Assembly (NCBI GenBank): GCA_037783545.1
Contig: JBBELK010000112.1
Coordinates: 744,001 to 808,000 of the forward strand
Source: Henricia sp. BOLD:AAB3569
Taxonomy: Eukaryota; Echinodermata; Asteroidea; Spinulosida; Echinasteridae
Direction of reading: 5' to 3'
DNA length: 64,000 nt
Positions 19,037-28,660 of the stretch are shown piece by piece (within the stretch, counting starts at the first letter, position 1; every line of letters begins with the position of its first letter). A model generated the notes under the pieces. It worked only from the letters and a program-made list of their open reading frames with translations, ran no database searches and was not told the origin of the DNA. The translations under genes and the position numbers were made by a program.

Positions 19037-19319
19037 CTATGAGAGGTTCGTTCCCCTATCGTCTCCACGAACTAGGGGTATGTATAAGCATGCAGTACAC
19101 ATGGTATTACGCATCACTAGCATTAATAACTACATACATATTGCAATTACATCGTTGAAGAAGCTAGTACGAGAAAATAATGAATAATGAATAATGAAAA
19201 AAAGCCTCATGTCATTTCAAAAATGCCCGGACGCAAATCTATAACTTTCATTCTCATGGCCTTACCCTTGTTATGTAAAGTGAAACGGTTCAGTGGTCAC
19301 GAGTGGTATACATAAGCAC
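19037..19319. other. Unassigned gap between PLE and gypsy 2
   Basis: About 280 bp of AT-rich sequence with a short TGAATAA repeat (19177-19197). It may be host DNA or the remainder of gypsy 1's LTR. No coding signal. Confidence 0.35.
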
Positions 19320-19323
19320 GAGT

Positions 19324-19557
19324 TGTAACGGGCTAAACGTTACTAAGAATTCAGGAACCACGAATACTGGAACAAAGTGGTGATCGACCAGATGTTTAAC
19401 GATTAATTCACAACGATTTAATGTAACACACAATCACATGTCAGGCTGATCGGAAGACATAACAATAAGAATGACCCTTGACCTTTTAGCTATCCCATCA
19501 CAGTTCACAAGGTATGGAGCGCCTGTCTACAATACTATGCAACGTTATTCTGCTACA
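19324..19557 (-). repeat. 3' LTR of gypsy 2
   Basis: TGTAACGGGC...TGCTACA on the plus strand, with the TG...CA ends required for integration. It is 13 bp shorter than the 5' LTR, lacking a segment that includes GCAGTCGCTTG after CTATCCCATCA. Confidence 0.9.
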
Positions 19558-19569
19558 CTTCCCCCTCCT
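19558..19569 (-). promoter_or_regulatory. Polypurine tract
   Basis: The minus strand reads AGGAGGGGGAAG immediately before the 3' LTR. This is the RNase-H-resistant primer for plus-strand DNA synthesis, at its canonical position. Confidence 0.8.
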
Positions 19570-20128
19570 AAGGCGAAAAACGCAAAACATTATACATGTG
19601 GGTATAAATGTTACTGTAGCAGACCTTTAAAATGTTTAAAGTAACAATGTAGGAATTTCTCATCCTAAAAAAAGTAAACTTAACTGGCCAGGAAAATTTT
19701 TCTAGCAACTTCGTAACTGGAATATCACAGACTATGAATGTTCACTTGGTTCTTGCGCATAAATTAACAAGTCTGTGCATACACAAGGGATAATGAAATC
19801 TAGTATTTTCCTTGCCAACTTCAAAAGTATGCATGTCTTTTGCACTGTTTTTATGGTGAGTACACTTTTGCTGTCACACGCATAGTTGCTTTTTTTAAAA
19901 ACATCTAACACTTTTTCTCAAGTAAGTGTCAATCTCAATTACACAGTTAGTTTTCTGCATGGGTTTAGTTAAGTTTACATACATGTAACGTTTGTAACAC
20001 AACAATTTCCAGCACAGCTAGAAAACATATCTACATATGCAAAAATACAACACATGTGGCTCAAGGTACAAAAGCTCAGTACAACACCAAATGTCGAGGT
20101 TTCTTAAGTAACATGGCAGTTCTTAAAG
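19570..20128 (-). other. gypsy 2 3' untranslated region
   Basis: About 560 bp between the integrase stop and the polypurine tract. AT-rich, no conserved ORF (no env-like gene). Confidence 0.6.
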
Positions 20129-20835
20129 TCATTTGCAAAGTTTGACTTGATCGACGTGAGTTATTATCTTCTTGGTTGGCATGGCAACGTTCGCGAGTTT
20201 CAAGTTCACAGGCGTGGGGCGATCTTTGACCTCGTACGGGCCTGACCAACGCGGAGCTAATTTCGCACAGTAGTTTTTTTGTGCGTTGGAGAGGGGGTGG
20301 GTTTTGACCATTACGTAGTCACCAATGTCAATCCCAGGTTGACGACGTTTCTTGTTATAGTGCTGCTCGCGTTTTTGTTTGGCTGTTTTCATACGCGCAG
20401 TCACCTGTTTGTTCAGTTCATCTGGGTCGCAGATCAGGGGGGTTAGATCGTGCGTGTTCCATTTATTGGACAAGGGGGATCTCATGTCTCGACTAAGCAT
20501 GATACGACATGGCGGAACTCCTGTGGATTCGTGCTCGGCTGAATTTAGCGCGAAAGCGAATTCCGCTACGTGTACGTCCCAAGTACGGTGGACGCGTCAG
20601 TCGTGAATGCTTGAAGCATCGTTTTGATGTTCCTGTTGACCCTTTCCACCCAGTTAGTCTGAGGATGGTAAGGAGTCGTAAAAACTTGGTGAACTCCCCA
20701 TTCAGAACAGACTGAAGCAAGTGCATGACTGATAAACTGTGGGCCATTGTCGGAGAGAAGGCAACGAGGAGCGCCAAAGCGACTGAACAATTGTCGAACG
20801 AGGATGCAAGCGTTGAAAGCTTGCCGGTCCATTCA
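20129..20835 (-). pseudogene. gypsy 2 integrase core and C-terminus
   Basis: The core begins abruptly at about 20835 with LVRQLFSRFGAPRCLLSDNG (second catalytic Asp in SDNG) and has TPYHPQTNWVERVNRNIK, where E of WVER is the third catalytic residue. The first catalytic Asp and the HHCC zinc-binding domain are missing. Near 20600 the frame slips by one base (TTDAST... to HRTWDVHVAEF), and the C-terminal domain continues at 20500-20129 with GDYVMVKTHPLSN and LAPRWSGPYEVKDR, the gypsy GPY/F-type module. No chromodomain is seen. It is inactive. Confidence 0.8.
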
Positions 20836-21225
20836 CTACACCGAACGGAAGGACACAAAACTGGTACAGCCCTTCATCACAGATAAAAGCTGTTTTTTCG
20901 CGGTCTTGAGGTGCAACGGCCATCTGCCAATATCCGGAGCGGAGATCGAGAGAGGTAAAAACCGTAGAACCGTGCAGCGACTCAAGGATGGCGTCAATGG
21001 TTGGCATGGGGAATGCATCCAACTTGGTGACCGCGTTTAGGCCCCGATAGTCAATACACATCCTGTATTCACCTGACTTCTTTGGGACCATGACAACAGG
21101 TGCCGCCCAAGGGGATGACGAGGGTTCAATCTTGCCCGAGGCCATAAGCTTCCGAAGCTCTTGATTCAGCGCTTCTTTGCGATCACCGGACAACCTGTAA
21201 GGGCGCCGACGCACAGAAGTGCACC
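20836..21225 (-). pseudogene. gypsy 2 RT, N-terminal half
   Basis: RRRPYRLSGDRKEALNQELR, PWAAPVVMVPKKSGEYRMCI, TSLDLRSGYWQM (first catalytic Asp) and VLPFGVVNGPASFQRL are RT blocks 1-4 of Ty3/gypsy pol. At QRL the sequence switches directly to integrase; YxDD, the connection domain and RNase H are absent. A one-base frameshift near 21200 separates it from the Gag-protease frame; a programmed shift cannot be excluded but no slippery heptamer is evident. It cannot synthesise DNA. Confidence 0.8.
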
Positions 21226-22953
21226 ACCCACTTCGATATGATGCTGTGCGATCTCAGTATGGCCTGGTTCCTCTGAAAGAACGCCAGGGAAGTCGGCGAG
21301 CAAATCTGACAAATGCCCACATGTGTCTTCTATGGGTGCACACAAAGTGGGGTGCGGTGTGCACTCTTGGTCTTGAGCAGGTTTTTGCTCAGCGGCGGAG
21401 AACGTTGGTGAGGCGACTCCAAGGATAGGGAACTGGATTCTAGGCCCCAACTCATTTTCTGTCCAGTAACAGTTATGACCGAAGTCGAGAACGAGGTTCG
21501 TCTTCTGGATAAAGTCAATGCCCAAAAGGACAGGAGTCGGCAATTGGTGAACACGGTGAAACTCAATGTTCGTTTTCTGTCCACCGACTTCAACCGACAA
21601 CGACATTGTACCCAGCGTGGAGACAGATGTGCCGTCAAACATGGTGAGTGTTTCTGTGAGCGGTATCTCAGGCAATGGTGCGGAGAGCTGGTCACACAGT
21701 ACATTAGACAGCGTCGATCCGGTATCAACTAAAGCTTTGACTTTCAGTTGGTCATTGAGGGTGATCTCAATCAAGGGACCTTTATCCATGACTGGGGTGG
21801 TGTCACAGATTTCTTCAGCCTTGGGGGTTACAATTGGCTGAATAAAGTTAACGCGATTAACCGTCGGTGCACTCGATTTATTCGTCGGGGTTGGGGGCTT
21901 GGCCGTTTGTTGGTTAATAGCCTCAGGCTTTGACGACAAAGGCGGCATTCGGCAATCTGACTCTTTGTGCCCAAGCTGCTTGCAGCGATAACACACGACG
22001 TTATACGTATTTCGACAGGGTTGGTCGGGTTTCTTGACAAAAGTCTGAGTCGGTCCCATGTCGGAACGACTAGCGGTTGTCGGCGGGGGGCGATACTCGG
22101 GTTTGGCGGTCTGTTTCGAAGGGGTTGACTGCGAATTTGAGCGACGCTGGAGGATGAACTCATCCGCGGCTTTAGCGACAATCTGCAGCGATGCAAACTT
22201 TTTCTCGCGTAGTTTTAGACGAAGGTGTTCGTCACCGAGAACGGACAGAAACTGATCGATTAAGACCAGGTTGAAAGCTCGTCGCGTCTCGTTATCCTGC
22301 AGCCTTCCTGCGGGAAGCTGGACCCATTTGAAGAAGTTATGCTCTAAACGTTGCGCAAACTCTTCAAATGTCTCATCAGACTTCTTGGAGTCTGAGCTGT
22401 ACTTGAGTCGGTACGCCTCTGGTGTAAGAAAGTAGCGGCGATGGATTACCTCCACGATCTTAGTATAATCAGACTTGTCTACGTCACTGAGCGAGTGAAA
22501 GGCTTTCTGGGCCTTCGCTGTTAAGTAAGGTTCTAACAATCTCGGCCACTCAAGCTTGGGTTTGTTGGCGGCTGTGGCTAGGCGTTCAAATGTGCTTAAA
22601 TAACACGCAATGTCGTCGTCAGCTCCTAATTTATGAAAATCAGGGAGCTTGGGTCCCACGTTGACGATTGGCGGGGTTTTGACAGACTCACTAACTGCAC
22701 CTGCAAGGGTGTGGCACAGCTTTTCTGTGTCTTGACGACGGCTTATTTCAAGTTCTTGGATAATTTTCAAGAAATCAAGAGTTTCGACACTCTTCTGAGC
22801 TGGTGGTTCCTCCTCCATGAGGTATGAAAGGTCACAAAGGCAAGCAACTCTTTCCTGTTTTGTCTTAATAAAGTTGATGTCAATGTGATTCAGTTCACAA
22901 AGTCTGGTTATGTGATCAGCTGTAAAGCGGTTTAAATACGTAGATCTATCCAT
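21166..22953 (-). CDS. gypsy 2 Gag-protease polyprotein
   Basis: 595 residues from MDRSTYLNRFTADHITRLCE. The capsid-like middle has LPDFHKLGADDDIACYLSTF, WPRLLEPYLTAKAQKAFHSL and ETFEEFAQRLEHNFFKWV. A CCHC knuckle CYRCKQLGHKESDC (about residue 320) binds RNA. After a Pro/Thr-rich linker, VKALVDTGSTLSNVL (about residue 415) is the aspartic protease active site (DTG), with LLGIDFIQ as the conserved flap-distal block. The last ~20 residues are out of the pol frame because of the frameshift near 21200. The Gag part is intact and could still form particles and package RNA. It shares the N-terminal LNHIDIN/TKQER signature with gypsy 1. Confidence 0.85.
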   Translation of the reverse strand: MDRSTYLNRFTADHITRLCELNHIDINFIKTKQERVACLCDLSYLMEEEPPAQKSVETLDFLKIIQELEISRRQDTEKLCHTLAGAVSESVKTPPIVNVGPKLPDFHKLGADDDIACYLSTFERLATAANKPKLEWPRLLEPYLTAKAQKAFHSLSDVDKSDYTKIVEVIHRRYFLTPEAYRLKYSSDSKKSDETFEEFAQRLEHNFFKWVQLPAGRLQDNETRRAFNLVLIDQFLSVLGDEHLRLKLREKKFASLQIVAKAADEFILQRRSNSQSTPSKQTAKPEYRPPPTTASRSDMGPTQTFVKKPDQPCRNTYNVVCYRCKQLGHKESDCRMPPLSSKPEAINQQTAKPPTPTNKSSAPTVNRVNFIQPIVTPKAEEICDTTPVMDKGPLIEITLNDQLKVKALVDTGSTLSNVLCDQLSAPLPEIPLTETLTMFDGTSVSTLGTMSLSVEVGGQKTNIEFHRVHQLPTPVLLGIDFIQKTNLVLDFGHNCYWTENELGPRIQFPILGVASPTFSAAEQKPAQDQECTPHPTLCAPIEDTCGHLSDLLADFPGVLSEEPGHTEIAQHHIEVGGALLCVGALTGCPVIAKKR

Positions 22954-23149
22954 GATGAAGGATAATTATCGCTCAAAAGTTCGGTATTTACAGTTCACTT
23001 ACGTCGATAGGTGAATTTCGAGACAACGGCTTAACACAGTCTCAATACTGGGACGAGTTGACAGCACAATACAGTCACGTAAAAACGCACGAAAATTCAA
23101 TCACAAAACGTTGCAACACTGAGATCAAACCACTGTCTTTATCGCGAAA

Positions 23150-23167
23150 ATCCTGCCGACTACGCCA
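23150..23167 (-). promoter_or_regulatory. tRNA-Ser primer-binding site (gypsy 2)
   Basis: Plus-strand ATCCTGCCGACTACGCCA, identical to the site of gypsy 1 and equal to a tRNA-Ser 3' end including CCA. It is separated from the 5' LTR by three bases. Confidence 0.85.
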
Positions 23168-23170
23168 GAA

Positions 23171-23417
23171 TGTAACGGGCTAAACGTTACTAAGAATTCA
23201 GGAACCACGAATACTGGAACAAAGTGGTGATCGACCAGATGTTTAACGATTAATTCACAACGATTTAATGTAACACACAATCACATGTCAGGCTGATCGG
23301 AAGACATGACAATAAGAATGACCCTTGACCTTTTAGCTATCCCATCATGCAGTCGCTTGACAGTTCACAAGGTATGGAGCGCCTGTCTACAATACTATGC
23401 AACGTTATTCTGCTACA
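23171..23417 (-). repeat. 5' LTR of gypsy 2
   Basis: 247 bp, TG...CA ends, near-identical to the 3' LTR. It should contain the element's promoter, but no TATA box stands out. Confidence 0.9.
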
Positions 23418-23635
23418 GAGTGACACGCAGTGCTTCACTTCACGCTTGCATGCTGCGGGATGCACACTGCAAAACTTTTTATCTTTGGGGGAGGGGACAC
23501 CATTGTTTTTTTTGCTAGCCTGAAAGCAGTTGGTTCGCATAGGTCAGGCGTACGTTTCCACTTTTTCCTAAAAAGGTTTTGTGGTTTTTCGTATCTGGCA
23601 GCCAACGTAAAGCTACAGTCACATAGGGCTCCCGG

Positions 23636-24236
23636 CGAGTCACGGCGAGCCACGGCGTGAGAACCGTGACGAACCGTGGTCGATCGGGACCACGCCGTCT
23701 TGACGCCGTCTTGACACCTTGGCACTCCGTGATAAGCCGTGATGAAACGTGGCGCGCCGTGGGCCAAAAAATAATTTTTAAACATGCTTTAAACTACCGT
23801 GACTCGCCGTGAAGCGCCGTGAGGCGCCGTGACACCGTGATGCTCCGGGACGACACCGTCTCGGCGCCGTATTGACGCCGGGAGCACCGTGTTGGGGCTG
23901 TGTTGGGGCCATGACGTACCGGGAGTGTATTTTCGAGCACGGTGCATCCCGGCCTCGACACGGTGGACCACGGCAGAGCTACGGCGTAGCCACGGTGCAT
24001 CCACGGTGCGCCACGGTTTGGACACGGTTCATCACGGTGCCAAGACGGTCGACCACGGTCCATGACGGTGTGTACACGGTGCCGACACGGCGTTGACACG
24101 GGGCATCACGGTACGCCACGGTACGACACGGTGCCAACACGGCGGCGTCAAGGTGTCACTACGGCGAGCACGGCGCGAGTACGGCGGCGAGACGGTATGT
24201 CCCGGTACGTCCCGGTGCATCACGATGGAACACGGT
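23636..24236. repeat. Left subterminal array of Harbinger
   Basis: About 600 bp built of a degenerate CCGTGANNCG-type word recurring roughly every 10-11 bp. Up to about 23900 the motif reads CCGTG on the plus strand; from about 23935 to 24236 it reads CACGG, the reverse complement, so the array is internally inverted. Such subterminal repeats are transposase or accessory-protein binding sites in other DNA transposons; that role is inferred here. Confidence 0.75.
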
Positions 24237-24241
24237 GAGGG

Positions 24242-24248
24242 TATAAAA
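24242..24248 (+). promoter_or_regulatory. TATA box of Harbinger transposase
   Basis: TATAAAA, 55 bases before the transposase ATG and just inside the subterminal array, leaving a predicted 5' UTR of about 25-30 bases. Confidence 0.65.
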
Positions 24249-24302
24249 GATATGGATTTCTCATTTCAGATTCACTTCCGAAACTGATCCTGAAACGTCA
24301 AC

Positions 24303-25649
24303 ATGGGTGACTCCAACATCACCAGCGAGGACCGACTACGACTGATGGGTCTCCAACTTCATTTGACCGAACAAATGAACGAAAACGCCATTTTAGTGGC
24401 AAAACTCAAGCTCAACCAAGAGAAAAGAAAGAAGAAAATACAAGAAAAAGCTGAAGAAAAGGCACAGAAGAAACAGAAGAAGAAACGAAGTATCTGGGTC
24501 CGGCAGTGGCTGCTACGGAGACCGAAGTATGGCCAGTACCGAAAGCTGTTTGCTGAGTTGAAGAAAGAAGACACGAAGGGATTCAAGAACTTCCTGCGGA
24601 TGGATTATCCCACGTTCCGGGAGATCCTCCAGCGAATAGAGCCACGCATCAAAAAGCATGGGTGCAACTACCGGAAGCCTCTGTCTCCAGGCCTAAAGTT
24701 GGCGATAACTTTACGCTACCTCGCTTCGGGCGACAGCTATCACTCGGTGATGTACGGGTTCCGGGTAGCTCACAACACCATCTCGATTATCATCCGCGAC
24801 GTCTGTGAAGCTATCATCGCTGAGTTTGCCGAGGAGATGATACCAACCCCTACCACGACCGTGGAGTGGAAGAAGATCAGCGACGACTTCTCCAAACGCT
24901 GGAACTTCCAACACTGCTTGGGCGCCTTAGACGGGAAGCACATCGCGATGAGGTGTCCGAAGAACGCGGGATCAGTTTACTATAACTACAAAGGCTTTCA
25001 CTCTATCATCTTGATGGCCTTGGTGGATGCGGACTATAAATTTACCTGGGTCGAGGTCGGGTGCAACGGTTCCGCCGGGGATGCGCAGGTGTTCAACAAC
25101 GGGGACTTGAAGGAAGCGATCCAAGCCGGGACTCTGAACTTTCCGGCCACAGATCCAATTCCAAACGACGACAAGGACATGCCATACTTCATCGTGGGCG
25201 ACGACGCGTTCGCTTTGAGGACCTGTCTTTTGAAACCGTTCTCGCTCCGGAACATGACGAGAGGGCAAAGGGTCTTCAACTACAGACTGTCTCGCGCTCG
25301 ACGCATCGTGGAGAATGCCTTCGGTATTCTGGCGCATCGCTGGCGTTGCCTGCTGACGACACTGCAACAAGAGCCAAAAACAGTGACTTCCATTGCGCTT
25401 ACATGCGTGATTCTCCATAATCTTCTCCGTGATAAGAAACCGAAGGAAGTCCGCGCTCAGGCAGACCAGGAGAAAGCCAACCACAACATCATCCCGGGCA
25501 TCTGGCGCGAGGACGCTGCTCTCACCGATGGCATCTCGGATTTCGCGAACAACACGACAACCCAGAAAGCCAAACTACAGCGGGAATACCTATGTGCATA
25601 CTACAACTCTGACGCTGGATCTGTGTCCTGGCAGGAAGACATGATCTGA
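24303..25649 (+). CDS. Harbinger (DDE_Tnp_4) transposase
   Basis: 448 residues, uninterrupted, start at MGDSNITSEDRLRLM (ATG preceded by CAAC, acceptable Kozak). Residues 30-65 are a Lys/Glu-rich helical, possibly nuclear-targeting segment. A helix-turn-helix-like region follows (LSPGLKLAITLRYLASGDSY, FRVAHNTISIIIRDVC). The catalytic domain shows CLGALDGKHIAM (first Asp), VEVGCNGSAGDAQVFNN (second Asp) and RARRIVENAFGILAHRW (Glu), the HARBI1-type DDE triad; ALTCVILHNLL is the usual C-terminal block. It should cut and paste the element using its TIRs, with the MADF/Myb-like protein aiding nuclear import and end recognition as in known Harbinger systems. Length agrees with the family. Confidence 0.92.
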   Translation: MGDSNITSEDRLRLMGLQLHLTEQMNENAILVAKLKLNQEKRKKKIQEKAEEKAQKKQKKKRSIWVRQWLLRRPKYGQYRKLFAELKKEDTKGFKNFLRMDYPTFREILQRIEPRIKKHGCNYRKPLSPGLKLAITLRYLASGDSYHSVMYGFRVAHNTISIIIRDVCEAIIAEFAEEMIPTPTTTVEWKKISDDFSKRWNFQHCLGALDGKHIAMRCPKNAGSVYYNYKGFHSIILMALVDADYKFTWVEVGCNGSAGDAQVFNNGDLKEAIQAGTLNFPATDPIPNDDKDMPYFIVGDDAFALRTCLLKPFSLRNMTRGQRVFNYRLSRARRIVENAFGILAHRWRCLLTTLQQEPKTVTSIALTCVILHNLLRDKKPKEVRAQADQEKANHNIIPGIWREDAALTDGISDFANNTTTQKAKLQREYLCAYYNSDAGSVSWQEDMI

Positions 25650-26429
25650 ACACTGAACTGTTGTGAACACTGAAAAATGGACTGTTTCAATGATGTATGA
25701 ATGATACTGTTTTAACATGTTTGCGATATATTACTAAATGTGATATGATGTGATGTTTAATAAAAATTTGATATCTGAAATTAAATTGTCTTTCAATCAG
25801 AGTTAATAAAATACTTTGCGACCAACTAGAAAAAAATTTGTAATTACAAACTTATCTTTTGTTGTCAAGCATGAAATGGCCCTTGTTACTTGCTATGATA
25901 AAAGAAAAGAAAAAAAACAAGAAAGAAACCAATCAAAAACCAAGGATATTAATACAATCAAAATTGACCTTTTTCTTATAACTTTTTAAACCAATGAATA
26001 GTGATCTCTTCTTATAAATATTGTTATCATTATTATCAGCAGAGATAACTATTGATTGGTTATTATCTTTCTTCCTATTTTTTCCTCATGGTTATATATT
26101 TGGTTTCTTTTTATTGGTCAGTATATACTGTTCGTTTTTCACATCAAAAGTGTTCCTATAATAATATTAAGACATGACAAATGATTGTTATTTGATTGGT
26201 TTTGGTTTCTTATCTTTTTTCATGACATATCTTTATTATTGGAAAATTTTTTGTTCAAACTTTTCCAAACTTTTTCAGTATATTTCAGGAACGCAAAAAC
26301 ATTTGTCAGTTTCCAAAGCCTGTGATTTTTATTAACATAGAAAATATATACATATAAAAATCAAATAGGCTGTATCACAAAACATAACAATACATGAATG
26401 TCAAACAGTTCATAGATCATTGTTCATGG
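25650..26429. other. Convergent intergenic region with two polyA signals
   Basis: AT-rich spacer between the two convergent Harbinger genes. AATAAA at 25759-25764 serves the transposase; its complement at 26328-26333 (AATAAA on minus) serves the partner gene. Nothing else is seen. Confidence 0.6.
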
Positions 26430-28170
26430 TCACTGCAGAAAACCCCCGCCACCGAGTCCCTGATCTCTGTTGTCTGCCTGCTGATCTGATGGCGACTGTG
26501 GAATGAGGTTCTGTGGAGTGTTCAACACGTCCGAAAGCCCCGACAAGTTGGGAATAGACGACTGTGATAAGTTCGGGGTGCTGTTTGGTCGTGGAGGTAG
26601 AACTATCGTGTTGGAGGTGTTGATGGCGGTGCGTTGTCCTGATGTTGGCATCGTAGTGTCCCACTGTGTCCACTGCGACTGTGATTGAGACTGTCCCTGT
26701 CCCTGCTGATGGGAAGATTGGCCCTGCTGTTGCTGAGACTGTCTGCCCCAGGAGCCATTCCTGTGTGGTACAGGTGCGAGCGGAGGAATCATATCCAGGA
26801 ACGTGCTCGTCCCGGCCCCTTGGATGTCGTCATTGCCTTGCTGCTCTTGTTGCTGCTGTTGTTGAGGGTTGGGCTGCTGCTGCTGCTGATATTATTGAAG
26901 TTGTTGAATTGGGAAATACGCGGCAGCAGGGACAGGTGGAAGAGGCTGAAGAGGCGGAAGGAGACGTGATGTGGAGATGAGCTCCATCATTGTGGTCGTC
27001 GTGCTCCGGATCATCTGGTGGTGCAGCCTCTCGTCTATTTTGTCGGCCAAAGTCCCCATCCACACTCCCCAAGCAGCATTCGACGACATCTTCTCCCCCG
27101 TGAGCATGGTCCCGATGTTCCCCACGATCCGCCCCGTCTCCCTCTGCTGCCTCTCGAGTTGGCTCAACACGTCCTGGTTGATGTCGAGGACCTCTTCGTC
27201 GCTGTGGTCCCTCACCCTCGACGCTCCCTTGACCTTGCCCCGACCTTTCTTCGCAGTCACTTGGGGGTTTGGAGCGACGACTGCAGACAAACTGTCGGCG
27301 GACTTCTCCGTGGAAAGTTGACGCTCGAGGACCGAGTTCTCCAGGTCATCCTCCAAGTCGGATCCGGATGAATCCTAACTCCTCGCCATGATGGATGATG
27401 CTCTGGAAGGAGGGTCGAGATCGGCGATCAAATTCAACTGTTAGGGCAAAGCAAAAGAGAGAAGAATATTAAATAACATGACATTTTATACATGTGAACA
27501 TTTTCCAATAAGGTATCAGCATAATAATTATTGTCATAGTTCAAAGTTTCCAGTATTTTATACTTACAGTGACTGCTGTTCTCCCCTTCATTGTGTGGAT
27601 GTGGTCCGACAGGAAGCCGAAGTTGGACCAGAGGAAGGCGTCCCTTGCTGTTAGCTCCTTCGTCGCCGACCCCGACCTAAGTTTGTGGATCTTGCCGATC
27701 CTGGTCCGGATACTATTATACCAGGTTTGAAGTAGCTGCCCCGACTCCAGTTTCAACTCCCTTGCCTTGTCCTGCCACAACCCCTTCTTGTGTGGAGCGT
27801 CGTGGTATCTCTTCAGCGTCTTCCTGAAGATGCATTCATGGAGTCGTAGCCACTCCCCCAGTCCAACCTCATCATCGTCGGTGAGAAGCGTTGTCACAGT
27901 TTGTTTAGGCTTCTTCGGCTTGGCCTTTGAAGTACCCGCTTCTGCAGGTGGGGGAGTTGGATCACGTGGCGATGGCGAACGTGTATGGGACCGGGTCGGA
28001 GATTCGTCGTAGTCGTCACCATCTTGGACATCGACCTCCTCCTCGGACTCCTCCAAGGCTTCCTTCGCCTTCTTGGTAGATTTCTTGGGCACCTTCGTTT
28101 TGATAGTGAGGCGTTTTGCCGGTTTCTTTGGTGGCATCTTCTCTTCTTTCTTCTTCTTCACAATCTTCAA
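26430..28170 (-). CDS. Harbinger partner: MADF/Myb-like DNA-binding protein
   Basis: Exon 1 is 28170-27568; an intron (GTAAGT donor; strong acceptor CTCTTTTGCTTTGCCCTAACAG ending at 27438) leads to exon 2, 27437-26430, in phase 0. The N-terminus is basic (MPPKKPAKRLTIKTK is an alternative start at 28137). About residues 95-190 form a MADF/Myb-type domain: WLRLHECIFRKTLKRYHDA, KGLWQDKARELKL, TWYNSIRTRIGKI, then ELTARDAFLWSNFGFL. A Gln/Pro-rich C-terminus follows. With this acceptor, exon 2 has an in-frame TAG at 27375-27377 and TAA at 26892-26894. A second AG exactly at that TAG (GAGTTAG|GATTCA) would skip it in frame, leaving only the TAA, which removes about 155 Gln-rich residues. It is therefore either C-terminally truncated or a new pseudogene. 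Confidence 0.75.
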
Positions 28171-28252
28171 AATAGATAATAGATATCTTGTTCTTTTTTT
28201 CTTGCAATTTCACGATGTGCACAGCATGGATGCCAAAGCAGTTATGAGGATC

Positions 28253-28259
28253 CTTTATA
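28253..28259 (-). promoter_or_regulatory. TATA box of MADF/Myb-like gene
   Basis: TATAAAG on the minus strand, about 85 bases upstream of the first Met, just inside the right subterminal array. This mirrors the arrangement at the transposase end. Confidence 0.6.
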
Positions 28260-28278
28260 CCAGATTATCCCATAATTC

Positions 28279-28660
28279 GCGCGCCGGGGCGACGCCGGGC
28301 CCACGCCGGGAGGACGCCGTGGCAGACCGGGAGCTCGCCGTGCAGCACCGGGAGCACGCCGTGTCGCACCGTGACGCACCGGCCCGACGCCGGGAGCTCG
28401 CCGTGGCAGACCGGGAGCTCGCCGTATTCCACCGTGGGGCACCGTGCCCTACCGGGGCGACGCCGGGAGCTCACCGGGAGCACGCCGGGAATAAACCGTA
28501 TTGTCGCCGGGTCCACGCCGGCTCCACCCCGTGGTTCACCTTGCTGGACGGTCTCGAGTCGAGCATCGACGATTTATTTGCAATTTTCGTCACGGTGAGC
28601 CACGGCGCGGCCATTTTCAGCACCGTGGCTCTCCGTGGGTCACCGGGAACACGCCGGCTT
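28279..28660. repeat. Right subterminal array of Harbinger
   Basis: About 380 bp of CGCCGGGNNCA / CGCCGTGNNGA words at spacings of 9-12 bp, one orientation throughout until the last ~60 bp. It is the counterpart of the left array but shorter, more GC-rich (CCGGG variants dominate) and not internally inverted. Confidence 0.75.

Larger units (their letters stand above)
19324..23417 (-). mobile_element. Ty3/gypsy LTR retrotransposon 2, pol-deleted
   Basis: 4,094 bp bounded by direct LTRs (19324-19557 and 23171-23417), with GAGT on both sides (19320-19323 and 23418-23421) as a 4-bp target duplication. Order on the minus strand: LTR, tRNA-Ser primer site, Gag-protease, N-terminal half of RT, then directly integrase core and C-terminus, polypurine tract, LTR. 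RT's YxDD, RNase H and the integrase zinc-binding end are deleted. The LTRs differ by one substitution and one 13-bp indel, so insertion is recent; the deletion and frameshifts therefore probably existed in a source copy mobilised in trans, or arose fast. Confidence 0.9.

Noticed and set aside
9850-23417. One single gypsy element split by the PLE array
   Set aside because: Gypsy 2 has its own matching LTRs, primer site and target duplication, and the LTR of gypsy 1 differs from it.
23418-23607. Part of the Harbinger element
   Set aside because: It lies outside the TAA-flanked ends; I see no feature in these 190 bp.
24359-25484. Minus-strand ORFs within the Harbinger transposase
   Set aside because: Shadows of the transposase frame without motifs.
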